A DNA stretch of 64,000 nucleotides from Ophryocystis elektroscirrha (GCA_030141585.1 JAQIFP010000003.1:186001-250000), one strand, 5' to 3'. Positions 12,501 through 25,900 are shown, numbered from the stretch's first letter. Numbers and translations: made by a program. Notes: a model not told the origin generated them from the sequence alone.

Positions 12501-15500
12501 TAAATTTTTCACGTAATTCTGAAACTTTTTTTTGAGTTTCTGGTTTTTTTATTTCCTGTAACCATGGAGTCGTATTTATACCTCGAGGTATGGTTGACAC
12601 ACGAGCTCCGGCACCCTGACCCACTAAAGACCAATAAAACAATAAAAAAATGCTAATAATTTATCAATTGAAAGCTTTAATATTTTTATTTATGATTATC
12701 TAGTTACCATCTTCATGAGGTTCAATTTTATCTCCCAAGCACTCAACGCCTAACACTCTAGTACAAGCTGTTAAAAAATGTCTCTTGTAAGGCAATGCGT
12801 TAAATCCTATGAAACTTGCTGCTAATATTCCATGCAATAACTCCGTTCTTTGAGGTAAAATTCGATACATTTCACTGGATGGAAATACATTTCCCAAGAA
12901 AAACCCAATATTAGCGTCTTTTGTAACTGGACTTTTGCGAAGCATTTTTGGCAATAACAGCAAATGTTGATTGAATACTAAAATCCAATCGCCAGTTTTA
13001 AAGTTAGCAACTATTGTATGTAAAAAAGCTGTGTTAAGTTCAACATAACCAGACCAATCAACAAAATGAAAACCGGTAGAAACAGGAGGTGTTTTGTAGT
13101 GAAAAATTGGTTCAAGAACCTCTTCACTATATCTTTCACTTTTAGCAGACTCATACTCGTCGATGAAAACAGGTATTATGAATTGCGTGAACAAATAGTC
13201 CCTTAAGCTGTTGCGTAAAGCTCTTTGAATATCCGGATCTAAACTTATTTTTGAAAACTACATCAATATAATAACAATTTATATATAAAATTAATTACAT
13301 AAATTTTGTTTGTAAATGTAGAAATGATCATTTACAAAATTATTATGACGATGTACAACAAATCTAAATATACCTTACATCAATATTTGGGTCCGCAACA
13401 AGGTATTTTTCATACTTGTCAGACAAAGATTCAGCTAAATCTACGCCAAAATTATTGTGTTCTAATTTCCAGTCGAAATACTCAACATCTCTTAATGTTA
13501 TCGGTATCATTTTAGAAGTAAGTTCATCAAAACAGCAATCTATAGTTGGCTGAGTATCTAATGTTATGCAAGTTCAAACACATTCAACAGGCTTACCGAT
13601 TATCAGATGAACATTTTTTTTTTTCGTAATAGTGTCTTCTTTATGTAGGTAGCCTAATAGTCTATTTGACAACCTTCGAGATATAATTAATAATCTTGGT
13701 TTCTGGTGTTTTTTTTTTACGACATTATCATCAATAGTTGAGTCAAGTTTGATATAATCTTCTTTAAATTCCTTTTTATCTGAATCATACAATGACGGCT
13801 GTGATACAACAGTTGAAATAACAGAAGGTTTTGGAAGAAAAAGTTTCCATAAAAACTTATCTCTTCTTGAATTAGAAGGTTGAAAAAGTCTTGATTGTTT
13901 AGGAGATATTTCATTATCATGCGGCTGTTTTAGTACTTCATTATTATTATAATAATTTAATGGTTTAAACTGGAAATATTCTTCTGGACGCGAATAAATA
14001 GTAGATTTGGACATAATAGGACATGTAACCGGCAATGATTGCAGTACTTTTTGAAAATCTACTCCAACAGATTTTTTAGCATATTCATTTTCATAAACTG
14101 AACTTTGACTTACATAGCTTGTGTTTGACACAACTTCATGAGGGACTTTGAATAAATCGTCGTTATGTTTTGAAGCTCGCTGATTCCATAATCGCGCTTT
14201 TGACTCATCATCTAACCCAAAAATATAGTTTATTGTAGGCGCCATTGCACTAGATTGAGGGATTTGTGTTTTAGTTTTAAACATAGATGTGTTTTGACTT
14301 GTCTTCATTGCATTGGAATCAAAATGTTTTGTACTCAGTTCAGAAGAAAGAGACGAACTTTTTTTGGAAATAATCAAATCAGATTGGTTTTTTTCATTTT
14401 TTAATTGTGATAGTGGAGATGACAATGTAGGTGTATCTTTATACTCATTAGACTTATAACGATTATCAGATAACTTATTCATGGAAGAAAAAAAATTAGA
14501 ATCAGACTTATTAGGTGCTAACTCACTATTAGGATTTAAAGTGTACGTTGTGGGCATAGGGTATGATGGTACTCTAGGTAACCCTTGTATGTGAATAGGA
14601 TCTACAGGAATAGATTCTTTGAAAATAATTGAATAAGGTTGGTGATGAAGTTGATTTTTTTTGATATCTCCAGTATTATCAGTAACACTTGGGGGTATTA
14701 CTGGCATAGTTGGAGGTTTCCAATCAAAATTTTTATATGTTAGAAAATTTTGAAGTGCAGCAGGAGAAGTTTGTAACCTGGGTTGATTCATTTCTCCTGT
14801 AAATGTTACGGGTGAAGGAACGCTTGAAGCATGAAACAATTGATTGGTATGAGAAACTTTATTTAAGGGCAAACTTTTATAAGCGTAGTCAAAAAAATTA
14901 TATTCTTTATTTTTTTGATGAAGTTCTTCATCAGTTTCACTAGAATCTAGAGCATATACTATTCCGTCCGATTGATACCCGGAATATGTAGCTTTTATTC
15001 TTTTTTGATTGTGAAATTTTGATGATTTATCAATTATAATAGAACGAATAGCAGAATTTTTTTCTGCCGTCAGAATTTTACGTTGTTTTATGGGTGTCAA
15101 TTTTGTAAAATATGCATTGTCTTGAAGCTCGCAATGATTTGTATCTGATATCATATATTTATAAATATAAATATATCAATTATTACGTAAAAAGCTTATA
15201 ACTAATTATATACTTAAGGACATTTATTACAATGGTTATCTTACCATTATCGTTATTATTATTAATATTATTATTAATGTTTAAATCAACATTTTTAATG
15301 GAATCATATTCTTTGCGAAGTTGCAGGGTGTTCAATGATTGACTCGATGCGCAATGTACTGCTAATCTTGAGTTATTTTGGGATTTCTACAAAAATTTTG
15401 TGAAAATTTCAAAATATAAAAAAAAAAGTTAGAAATAGTGTACCTGAGAGTCATTAATATTCAAAGAATTCAAAGTTAACGTGTCAATTTCAACAGAATT

Positions 15501-15554
15501 TGAGGGGAGATTTGAAGAAAAATTGTGAGCGTTCTGGTCGTTTTCGTTTTGCAT
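9536..15554 (-). CDS. Trehalose-6-phosphate synthase/phosphatase family protein, both active sites degenerate
   Basis: Roughly eleven exons splice into a long Ser/Asn/Pro-rich N-terminal region (about 570 residues), a GT20 domain and a HAD phosphatase-like domain. GT20 landmarks: RLLIISRRLSNRL (usual VSNRL), VFNQHLLLLPKMLR (usual VHDYHL), IGFFLGNVFPSSEMYR (usual FLHTPFP), IPRGIN, LAIDTLEYTKGIP (usual DRLDYTKG), ITPLRESLSWTAYEYV (usual RDGMNLVAYEY) and LSEFSGSSQSLG. HAD landmarks: RLYIFGFSGALIP (usual LDYDGTL), VISSAP (usual ISGR), RTPGSFLYKTKTSITW, YSVEVRSSATNKA and ANFLPRDEDVF (usual GDDRTDEDMF), then FTCTVGLKPSRAEYF. In E. coli OtsA numbering, D130, H154, R262, D361, N364 and L365 are changed; K267 and E369 remain. 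Both HAD nucleophile-motif aspartates are lost. The C-terminus is acidic. A non-enzymatic, regulatory or scaffold role is inferred. Confidence 0.85.
10498..10523 (-). other. 26-nt intron in the TPS-family gene
   Basis: The phosphatase-like domain reads ..KAAAV and then reaches an in-frame TAG within three codons. Removing these 26 bases (GT..AG, with a ctaat-like element inside) restores the frame to ..AYLERWLKELEDLQIDF, which runs on across a 33-nt intron into LVICAANFLPRDEDVF. This is the shortest intron I could support here. Confidence 0.65.
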
Positions 15555-15745
15555 AATACAAAGATAAGATTAAAATACAATTATAAAAGATGTAATTTTC
15601 AGTGTCCTACCGTAAGATAAAAAGGAATAAATGATAATACATAAATTTTAATGAATATGGACCCTTAACATTGTAACAGGCTTTTTTTATTAAATATATA
15701 TTTATATATATATGTAATTATATTGATAATATTAATTTATTATAT

Positions 15746-16805
15746 ATGAACAATTCAAATTTTAATTCACATATTTACCAAGGAGCGGAATCTGTAAGAC
15801 ATTTGATACTATTTTATATATGATCTTATCTATAATATCTGGAAATTTTTTTTTCTTCTTCTGCTTTTGTAATTAAGTTGAAAATGGGGTTTAATAGATA
15901 TTTAGTTTTATAATTTGTTATTAAATAGTATCTATAAATTTTATTACTCTATGTGCTTTAAAAATGTAGAAAATATTTCTATCTTCATTTTATGATAAAA
16001 AATGTATCATCAAAAAAAGGATATCAAAAGCTTATAGACACCCCGACATAGACAAAAAACTAACTGCTGGTCGTTTAATATTTGAGTCAAGAGCTTTATT
16101 GCGAGCGAGAAAAGCTGGAATCAATTGCCCAGCTTTGTATTTTGTTGATACCTTAAATAACGAAATGTACATGGAATATATTGAAGGGTTTACTCTCAAG
16201 GAAATTTTGTCTTCAGTAAATAACAAATAAATAGTTTTATTTTGAAAATTCATTAATTAAAGTAAACTGTAATGTACTCAGAAACTTTCTTCCCTAGAAC
16301 CCGCTTATTGCTCTTCAAATAAAGGTAAGTATAAAATTTTCTATTAAACGAAACAGAAAAAATTTTTTATCTTCTTGGTGAGACAATAGCGAAAATGCAT
16401 AATATCGATTTGTGTCATAATGATTTAACACCATGTAACATTATCGTCAGTAATGATAAGGAAAATGGAAATCTGTCTTTAGTAACTTTCAAGATAAATT
16501 AAGCACAAATTAGGCGTTGATAGATTTCGGATTAAACATAACATCTTCTATGCCGGAAGAAAAAGCAGTCGACTTATACGTCTTGGAAAGGGCTTTAGAA
16601 GCAATTGAAAATATGGATTTAGTGAAGGCACACGTAAGAAACATATCTATTTAATTCATTCAATAAAGATGGATGCTATTTTGATGACATACTTTCAAAA
16701 TGTTACAAAATCTTCTGCCATAAAAAAAAAGTTTCACGAAGGTAGAATACAGATAAAACATACTTATTTTATATAGTGAGACTGCGAGGACGAAAAAAAA
16801 ATTGA
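15746..16805 (+). CDS. BUD32: Bud32/PRPK-type kinase of the KEOPS (t6A) complex
   Basis: Bud32 (human TP53RK) is the small atypical kinase/ATPase of KEOPS, which supports t6A37 modification of tRNA. Exons spliced by eye give IYQGAES at the glycine-loop position (family QGAEA), CIIKKRISKAYRHPDID with the ATP-site lysine (family KYR.PK.YRHP.LD), LTAGRLIFESRALLRARKAG, LYFVDTLNNEMYMEYIEG, LLGETIAKMHNIDLCHNDLT, ALIDFGLN (the DFG motif), EKAVDLYVLERALEAIE and the basic family terminus VRLRGRKKN. The protein has the compact family layout with no extra domain. The catalytic loop is HNDLTPCN rather than HGDLTTSN. Six introns are present, one of 32 nt. The stop codon is separated by a single base from the stop codon of the gene on the opposite strand. 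Confidence 0.88.
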
Positions 16806-16806
16806 G

Positions 16807-17015
16807 CTAGTTTTTGATAGTACAGATTATTTCTTTCACAGTTGCGTTGGCAACAGATATCTTTTCACAATCTTCAGTTAATCCGAAAAGCACTTTATAC
16901 TCGTCAAACATATTCGACATTGCTGGAAACTGCTATTAGTTTAAAATTTACCTTTGGTCATTAAAGGTTGTTCTAACAATAAGTCGTATATATAACAAGT
17001 TAAACCGTTGGGCAT
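16807..17015 (-). CDS. Small protein of unknown function (59 codons, one 29-nt intron)
   Basis: An ATG at 17015 opens MPNGLTCYIYDLLLEQPLMT; a 29-nt GT..AG intron is then removed and the frame continues through MFDEYKVLFGLTEDCEKISV to TAG at 16807. The composition is ordinary soluble protein, with no membrane segment, signal peptide or repeat. I do not recognise the family. It sits tail to tail with Bud32 (1 bp between stop codons) and starts about 50 bp after the end of the next minus-strand gene. A small KEOPS partner would be an attractive guess from position alone, but linkage means little in a eukaryote. It is supported only by an open spliced frame. Confidence 0.4.
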
Positions 17016-17066
17016 AGTTTTAGATGAGCATCTAAAATTCAACTAAAGTTTATTTTTTTTGCTTAA

Positions 17067-19081
17067 TTACTTCATAATATGCAAGCAAACCCAAGATTTC
17101 AAAATTGCACGGCAAAAATATATATCCCCCCATTTTTTTCCATATTGTTTGTTTATCGTAAATCGATCAACTATACAATTAAGTAAACCTGCACAAAAAT
17201 TCAATTTATGTAAAATTGGTATATAATAAGAAACTGATTATTTGAAATTGCACAAATATTACTTGTATTTGATTCTTGTTCAAAATTTAAATTACATAAT
17301 TCTTTTTCTATCTTTAACGAGGTTTTTTCTTTCTTATCAACATATTGCCAATAACAATGCGCTGCTTTCATATACAAAGCATAAGCTAAATCTAGCCTAC
17401 TATTGATTCATTTTGTTTAAAACATTTTTCCATCTCACATACTTGACTAATAAAAATTTTATGTCCCCGTCAAATTCATATGAGAATATATAATCTGACG
17501 ACAAGTTTGAATTATCTTTATAATCTGAGAACAACTTGAACTGTAGTCTGGCTATTGGACAACTAATCTGAAATGATAAATTCAAATTCTTTTACTAGGG
17601 AGCTCGATATAAAACTTTATTGATTGTTTTTTTGAATAAAATATAGTTTTCGGATTGTAAACAACAAGAATTATAATAAAGAGCTACTGATCTGTGCAAG
17701 TGTTCAGAAGTTGAAGTAATTGTCTCTAGTATGCTCATAGCTTGCTTTATATTTTTTGGATTAGAACACATATGAATTAAAGCAGTCTATTCAAAATAAT
17801 TAAAAGAAATTTAAATTAGGTTTCATTAGTTTAAAACAAATTATTGTTGATCTGTTAAATACTTACAATTAGTTTCGAAGCTTCATTTTGTTCTTCTGTT
17901 AGAACCTCGTAACTATTAAGTCTTAACTGTAAGTCAGTTAATTTAGCAATGGAAAATGTTTCTGAGTTTATATATTCAATCAATATATTTTTTATGCTTT
18001 TAAGTAATTTAATTATACTTACCCGACAGGGAGTGACTAGCATAATATGATTCAGCCAAAACAATGTATGCTAACTCATTAGAGGGCATTTTTTTTAATA
18101 ACCTAATGAAAATTTTATGTACTTCATATTTGTACAATTCCGCAGCTTCTTCAGCCAAGGCGTATTTACCATGCTCCAACCAAAATTTAGAAGCAACTTC
18201 ACAGCAAAACCTGGGTAAAACAACTTAAATTAGACTAAGTTTTACACAGTTTGATTTTCCATAATACGTGAAATCTTTCCATTATATAAGTCTCTAAATT
18301 TTACATGACTAGGTTTATGTAATACTTGATCCAGTCAAACTCGTTACTTTTCGAAAGCGAATTTACTATTTCTAATTCATGTTTGACGCTTATACGGTAA
18401 GTTCCTAGTAAATGATTTAAAAGCTAAAAAAAAAGTGAAACTTGAAGCTAATTTTTATTTTACTGGAATAATATCCACTAAATTACTTTGTAATGCAGAT
18501 AAGTAGTAATTAGTGGCATCTCCTTGTATATCCTCTTTTGATAATATGGAAGCTTTCAAAGTTAATAATATAGCTGATATTGTTCTTGCAATTATTGAAT
18601 TTTGATCTATTGAAGAATCCAATTTTTTTAGTCGCAAGTAATAATTCAAGTAGATTAACAAGGCATCAGTTTCAAAAAAAAATTGTTCATAAGATTGAGT
18701 TAATTTCTGAAATTAATTCATATGTATATCTTAAAGTATTTTACTTACCAGTAACTGGCATTTTATGAAAAAACTATATACAGCAACGTCTTCAAAAGTC
18801 GCATTTATAAGATTAGCAAAATTTTTTTCTTCAATTAAAGACCATAACAAAAACTTATCTCCAAATTTCAAGTCGATTTCTTCAATCATTCTATCAAAAT
18901 CATGATTTTCAAACAATTTTATTAAATTATCCCAGAAGAGTTGATATTTTATATTGATCAAAGAGAGTTTAACATCAAGTTTTATATTGAAAAACCTGTA
19001 AAAATTAGAAGGAAGTAGATCATTTAAATTTATATCAACAGGTAATTCATTTTTTGTGATCAAAGCGTTTTGAGCAGACAT
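17067..19081 (-). CDS. Helical (TPR-like) protein of unknown function, many exons
   Basis: ATG at 19081 (MSAQNALITK) begins a roughly 500-residue protein assembled from about nine exons, ending SWVCLHIMK at 17067. It is almost wholly alpha-helical, with repeated helix pairs such as FWDNLIKLFENHDFDRMIEE, FWLEHGKYALAEEAAELYK, LAYIVLAESYYASHSL and LDLAYALYMKAAHCYWQYVD, the look of a TPR or related solenoid. I considered GET4, KIF-binding protein and the meiotic ZIP4/Spo22 group; none matched well enough to name. One intron near the 3' end is 29 nt, and skipping it is what joins the last two coding blocks. Solenoid proteins of this kind are usually scaffolds; no specific complex can be named. Confidence 0.6.
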
Positions 19082-19290
19082 TTTATGTATTTACTAAATA
19101 TAACTCCCTTTCTTTTCAAAATTGATTCTTACACAAAAAAAAAATTTAAAAAACGCAAAATAATTAAAAATACATAATTCTGAATCTTATTGCAATATCA
19201 AAAATGAGTCAATACGTATAAATACATAGGATTATTTAAGTCTTATATCGATCGAAAGGATTTAAATAAATTGATTGTGTTTACTTTAAC

Positions 19291-22200
19291 CTAAAATAAG
19301 ATGAATACAACTGATTGTCTCACAAATTTTAATAAAGGGTACGTTTTAAATTGTTGTGCAAAAAATCTACGGGCAGTAAGATTATTAGTTTCCTGAATAG
19401 AGAGTAAAACCAAAAAAAAAAATGTGTTGAACTTTATTGTTTAAAACTAACCTTTAGAGCTGCTACTATTGGTTTTTTCCCTAAACTCATTATACTTGTG
19501 TCAAATTTCAAATCATTTGATGACTTCATAAGAACAAGTGGGTTTAGAAGTCTTTGAAGTCGTTTTTTATTTGAATAGACTAATCACGAGTAGTTCACAT
19601 TTGGCTTACTTGCAGCTTTTGTTGCAAGCGCTTCGGGAAGAAGTGAGAATAAAAAATCTTGTGAAGATGGGTTTTTCTGATTATTTAATAAAAAATAAAT
19701 TTACGAATAATTTGTTGAATTACAGATACTAATAATTAATCATCATATTTGTTATTAATTAAATTGAGTTTTTATTATTTTCATTATTTCAGATATCTAT
19801 TATTAATAATTTAGTTATAATTTTATTATATATATACTTGTAAAATGAAATCATCCGATAGTAATTGTTTCATAAGTTTAGTTGTTTCAAGGTTATAGGA
19901 TTTATTTGTTGGAGCTTTTATATTTTGGGTCAAGTTTCGAACAGATTCTTCAAGAAAGTCATTTTTTATTTGAGAGAAATGTTTCATGATGTTTGAATCA
20001 AATTGTCCATTTGACTTCAGCGAACTTGGCAAAGACATAATGTTCAGTATAGGTTGAGCTGGCTTCGAATTATGTTTATTATGTTGATCGGTCTCAAAAA
20101 ACGGAAATACTATTTCGTCAGATTTTTCAGATAAACCCAACAAATTTAAATATATATTTGAAAATAAAGGGTTAAGTAACTCTAGTTTTCTAGGTAAAAT
20201 TATATCTTGGTACATCGAACGAACTAAAGGTTTTCCTGATGAAGATATTCGATACATTTTGAAGTCTACCTATACGTGATAACGACAGTATTTGATTTAA
20301 AAGTTGCTTGAATGTAAATTGCTCTGGTAATGTTAATAGCGAGGCAGTAATCTATATATAAATAAAATGACTTGCTACATTACAGCATTAAGACGGTTTC
20401 TTTTTACAGCATTCCCCAGTTCAGTATTTTCTGGTACATCAATCATTACATCTGGATCTTTTAAGTTCATATAAAGAACCTATAATTGAATTTATTATGA
20501 CATGCACAATTAAGTAATTTTATAATAGTATAATATACATAATTAACAATTTACAGGTAATTGGAATCGTCCTGGTAAAAATGAAGAATTCCATTTTAAA
20601 CAACTTCTGATTATATCTGATTCCCGAACAGTGAAATAAGACATGTCAGCCTTTTTATCGTTTAAGGAAATATTTACATTTTGAAAGGGTAGCACGGGAC
20701 ATTTCCAATTAGTTTGAATAAGTTCTATTCCAGGGCCATAAAACTTATGAAGCCTATTTTTATAGTGAGAAGGATGTTTTGTTTTGTTATTATCGTGCCA
20801 AAATACATCCGCTCCCTTATCAGATACTACCAAAAATTGAGGAACTTTTTTTTTTTCGCATTTCGAGTGAGGTAGGTGATAACTCTCAAAAAATATAAGA
20901 GCTTTACTGTCATTAAATATATCTTTGTAAGGAAGTAGTTCGTTTGTAAATGTCATTATAAAAACAAGGTACGTTAAGTAAAAGACAGCTAATAACAATA
21001 ATTTAACTTTTGATGACACTGTGTACATATATTTAACGATGTCAATCAAGTTTTTGCAAATTGAAAGAATACAAAATATATTAGTTATTTTATTATAAAA
21101 AAAAAGTATCACCCAAGTTATATTCTTCAATTATGATTGCTAGTTTTGGTTTAAGTATGCCGTATCAGCGGGATGTAAAATATTTTGGGTTTTGAATCTG
21201 TTTGGTTTAGTTAAAAATTGTTTTTTCTTTTCTTCTACCCAGCCTTTCACCTTATGTTTGATAACCCCCGTAGTGGCCTGAAAAATGTATCATAGTAACT
21301 ATAAACAAATTACTTGACGGGCAACATGCCACATATATCGATCTACAAGTTTTTTAAGAGAATCCACGTAATTGGTTTTGGTGAAAGCAGTGAAATAAAA
21401 GTCCGCACTCTAATGATGTGTTAAACAATTTAAGCGTTCACAACTGTATAATTAATATCAATACTAATATTGATATTAATAATTATATTAGTACTGATAT
21501 TTATGTATAAGCATATTCACATTTATGTAATATCATTTGCATTTTTATAAGTTATATTACTTATATTATTACATACATCAATATTAATGGGTCCTCCGAT
21601 AAAAGTTACATTTGCTATCAAAGGCGCCACTCTTACATAACGGTAAAATGAATAAGGTATAGCATTGTTTTCATTATTTGAAACTGGCTTCGAATTTTCT
21701 CTAGTGATTGTTCGTTGTGACGATATATTTGTTATGTATCGAGCTAGTTTATCCCGCCGTCTTTCTTCCAGTGTTAGAGTAGGCTCTACAGTCGATAAAC
21801 TTTTAATGTCGTTCGTCGCGGAGTTTGAATTTATGAAGTATCCATACAGATCATCCACTTGTTGTTGAGTTAAATTTATTTTTAATGGACTTATCTATAA
21901 TTCGGCATTAAGTTTAATACTAAATATATTAAGTATAATACTATGAGAAGTATTTACGTCAAATTATGTAATTTTTGAAAATTGTTTTTTACACACTATT
22001 GATTCATAAATTCGCAAACAATAAACTTTTAAAATAATTTATCAAAAACTAATATATTCATTGAATAAAATTTATAAATCTTAAGATTATTAAATTTATA
22101 TAATTTACTTGCACTTGTAAGAAATCGTAGACAGAAACACATAAAAGTTTTTCTTGGTTTTTATTTTGCAACAAATTTATCAAACGAAGTATGCCTCTGA

Positions 22201-22932
22201 ATGCAAATATGGGTGCAGTTGAAACTTGGTTTCCAAAGCTAAGAGGCGATAGTATCTAAAAATAAAATCAATTAGATTATTATATTATTAAAAAAACCTT
22301 GAATTAAATTGATTTAGCATGGTTACCGATTGATACACACGTTTATTATTCGGTTTGTATTTTCCAGGATGTTTAGTTATGTAATCCATTTTAATTATAC
22401 CAACATCAAGGTCAAATATATATTCTCTATCTTCGGAAGCTACACGAGTAGTATTTCCTGTGAGGTTGTTTCCCGATACCCGACAAAAAACATAATTATG
22501 TTGGACCATGGAAATGACAAATTGCTTAATTTCGTACTGTATTGAGATACTGGGATTAGTTTTTGTCGTCAAGTTGCTTTCTAGCTGAAAATCAAGATTG
22601 CTGTCAAAATCCAATTTATCATCTATTGAATAATTGGATTTAGCTATGGATTTCTACAAAAAACAAATATGTCAAATTATAAGAACTATTGAAGCATATA
22701 TAGATGTATGTAGAAGAATGTATCTATGTAGAAAATTACAAATATGGAAAAATGTGTGAGTACATATGATGTAAATACACGCATATACGTACTCAATATA
22801 CAGATATGTATAACTTCATATTCAATTAAAAGAGCTTATACGAATATTATCAAAATAAATATAAAGACATGCATATATATTCGCACATATATTAACATGA
22901 TTTGAAATCCATGCATGTATGGGTAAATATTG

Positions 22933-22990
<58 letters not shown>

Positions 22991-25900
22991 AGATATATAT
23001 ATAGATATGTTAGTGTGTGCATTTTTGCACAAATATATAAGATACATATATATATATATATATCATACGTTTTCCTATGAATTGCAAAAATTTGTAATGA
23101 TATTCTTTAACTGTATATCAGTGATATATGTTAATTATATAATTTAAGCTTACATTATCATTAGATCTATTATCATTTAATTCATCCGATTCATCAGTCA
23201 AAATTTCTTTATGTCTAGCTTTATTGGATTCACTTTCCAGATGTTTTGTATTGAAATATGTATCTAATAAACGAATAACTTGACGTCTATTAGGTAATTT
23301 GATGGGTTGTTTTACAGATTCGCGATTTATATCACTAGGGGCTTTCACTTTACTACTGAAAAAAGACATAAACTGCTTCCTCTTGCTGTAAGCTGGCTCT
23401 TGAGGAAATGACTTTAATAAAGTTGATGGAGGAGAGCTTTCATTACTACAGGAAAGAGCAATTTTCGGTTCGGGTGCTTTTTTTACTCTTACAGGAATTA
23501 ACTGAGTTTGAAATATGGCAACACGAACCAAATGACTAAACTCTGAAATTGCTTGCGATGTTGCTGTAACTGCAATTTCTGGAAACCTCATGTTTATTTG
23601 GAAATCGTTTGATAGCACTGGTATAGAAAAATTTACTGTGACTAAGAATGGAAGAGTTTCTAAAAAAGAATTCTTTAAAGGGAAATTAGGCTTCGTTGAA
23701 TTGGATTTAGTATATATGGAAATATTATCAGAATAATCTAGTAAACTTGTTGAGTTCTTTTCAGAAGAAAAACTTTTGTGGCTTTTCAGCGTTGAACTCT
23801 TTGATAATAGACTAAATGAATCATTCGAAGGAAGAATATCAGGCTCATTTAAGAGTCGCTCTATCCAAATAATTCCCGTTTTATTAAACTTAGCCATATA
23901 ACCTTTAATGCTTTCTACTTCCATAATTAATTGAACATCTGATAACTGAGGTGTGACTTTTTCTAATATAACAGAACTTTTTTCATTTATAGTTAAATCA
24001 AGCTTCACATTCAAAATACTAATAATCAACTGGCTCGAATTAACGGAATTATTTTTTGAGTTCCATGAAATTGTCGTGCCGGGGATTATATGCCAATATT
24101 TTGATTCTAGAATAGAGCCTAAACAGCATTGAACTGGTATTTCAGAAATTGAGTATTTTTTAAGCCAGCGTGTTCGCGCATTGTTAAATAAGTTCTTAGA
24201 TATTTTGACATATTTTCTATTGACCATATACGATGTATTCTTTGCTTTCAACGAGTCAGCGTTTAAAAATGGTAGTTTTAATTTGAAGAATTTCGAGTTT
24301 TTCATATGGGTTTTTAGCATACATGTGTCTTCAAACATATCAGCTATTTCAATTTCAGTTCCAAGAACCCAAGCTATTCCATATTGAAATAAAAGCTCGA
24401 TGGAAACACTATTAAGAACAGATGTTTCAGTATTTTCATGTGTCGTTATTTCATATAATACAGATTCCAAACTAGCTTGTTGAATATAGCAATTGGTAAC
24501 TTTATGATACTGAGTTTTTTGTTTTTCTGAAAAAAAATCTGGATCTATACTAAAGGTTGTCTTTTGATTTTCAGCTGAAGATAAAAGTTTTGGTGTTACA
24601 TAAACGTTGTGTGTACTATCTATTTTAGTAAGGTCAATCCAATGAGCATTCCATTGTAAATTATAACATTCCATCAAAATATTCATTTTTTTGATAGGGT
24701 GTTTTTTTTTTTTGGGAGGTAAATTTTCGTCGGAATATTTTACGCGTACTTTAAATAGTAATGAGTTCCATAAATTAACACCGTATATGAGATATATTAT
24801 TGTAAGCATATTTGTTGTCATAAAGCCATCGTTAAACTTCAATACAGTCTTAGATTTTTCTTTATGGTCACAGCTTAATGTTTTGAACCTTAGTACAGGC
24901 AATATGTATAAACTAGATGTGGGAGGTTGCCTATATGCAGTTGTAATTTTTTATAAACAACATACCTTGGAGCCTCGTAGCCCTCAAGACGTAAAAGATT
25001 GATTAATGACATGTTTTTTGACGATTGTGGAGAAGAAAAGCGATTATATAAACTACTATTTTTACTTGGAAGGAAGGCGTCTTTTCTTTCAACGCCGAAA
25101 GAAAAAGAATAAACTTTTATTTGATAAGATATATCCATTTTGTACGGTAAGGGTTTATTAGTTTTCTTTTTTTTGAAAGGTACATATACCTCACAGTCAA
25201 CTACCTCTAAAAAATCATTTTCTGATGACAAATTGATTTCAGAGTTAGATTCTTTAATTGAATTATTTGTTTTAATATCATCGTCACTTTCTCTAGAACT
25301 CAATGAATTACTTCTTACTTTTTGCATGTCTGAAACAAGTTTGAAAGCGGCTTCAAATGAAACAGAATTAGTTCTCATTTTTTTCAAAGGGCTTCTTGCA
25401 CAAAAATCTTCAAAAATGTTTGCATGATTTTCAATATTTGCAGAAGGTGAATTAGTAATGGAGTTAATGTTGTGTTTCGACACTATAGAAAATATAGAAT
25501 CAAAGTTTGTAAAAAGAGAAGTTTTTCTTGATGTATCAAAATCGTTGTCTGTTAAAACAGACTGATACAACGATGAATATTCTTTTGGCTCTTTGTCATT
25601 TTCTTTGAAATCATCGCAATCTATGGAGTAAAACTTATTGCCAGGTGGTTTGAAACTCAAATCACTGAATATGCGATCATCACTCAAGGAGATATCTATA
25701 CAATTAATTATTCAAGTAATTCTTTATGTTGTAAGTATCTTTACAAATTAAATAATGAATAATATTGTAAAAACATGTAACACTTACCAGTTAAAGGGTT
25801 TTCTGAAGCACATGCTAAACTGTGTTTATTTGAACATTTTTCAACACTTTTTACTGCAGCATCCGAAGAATCAGAATGCTCATTGTGTATAAGTGTGTTT

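Noticed and set aside
9536..13200. Wrong exon joins as the reason for the missing TPS/TPP catalytic motifs
   Set aside because: Exon joins flanking the motifs are canonical GT..AG, frame-consistent and rejoin family-conserved sequence; changed residues also lie in exon interiors.
19538..19732. Plus-strand 64-codon frame
   Set aside because: It overlaps two minus-strand terminal exons of the giant gene that splice in frame to [11 protein letters not shown] and [11 protein letters not shown].
22822..23147. Two opposite frames of Tyr/Ile repeats at the AT microsatellite
   Set aside because: They arise only from the dinucleotide repeat and lie in an intron.
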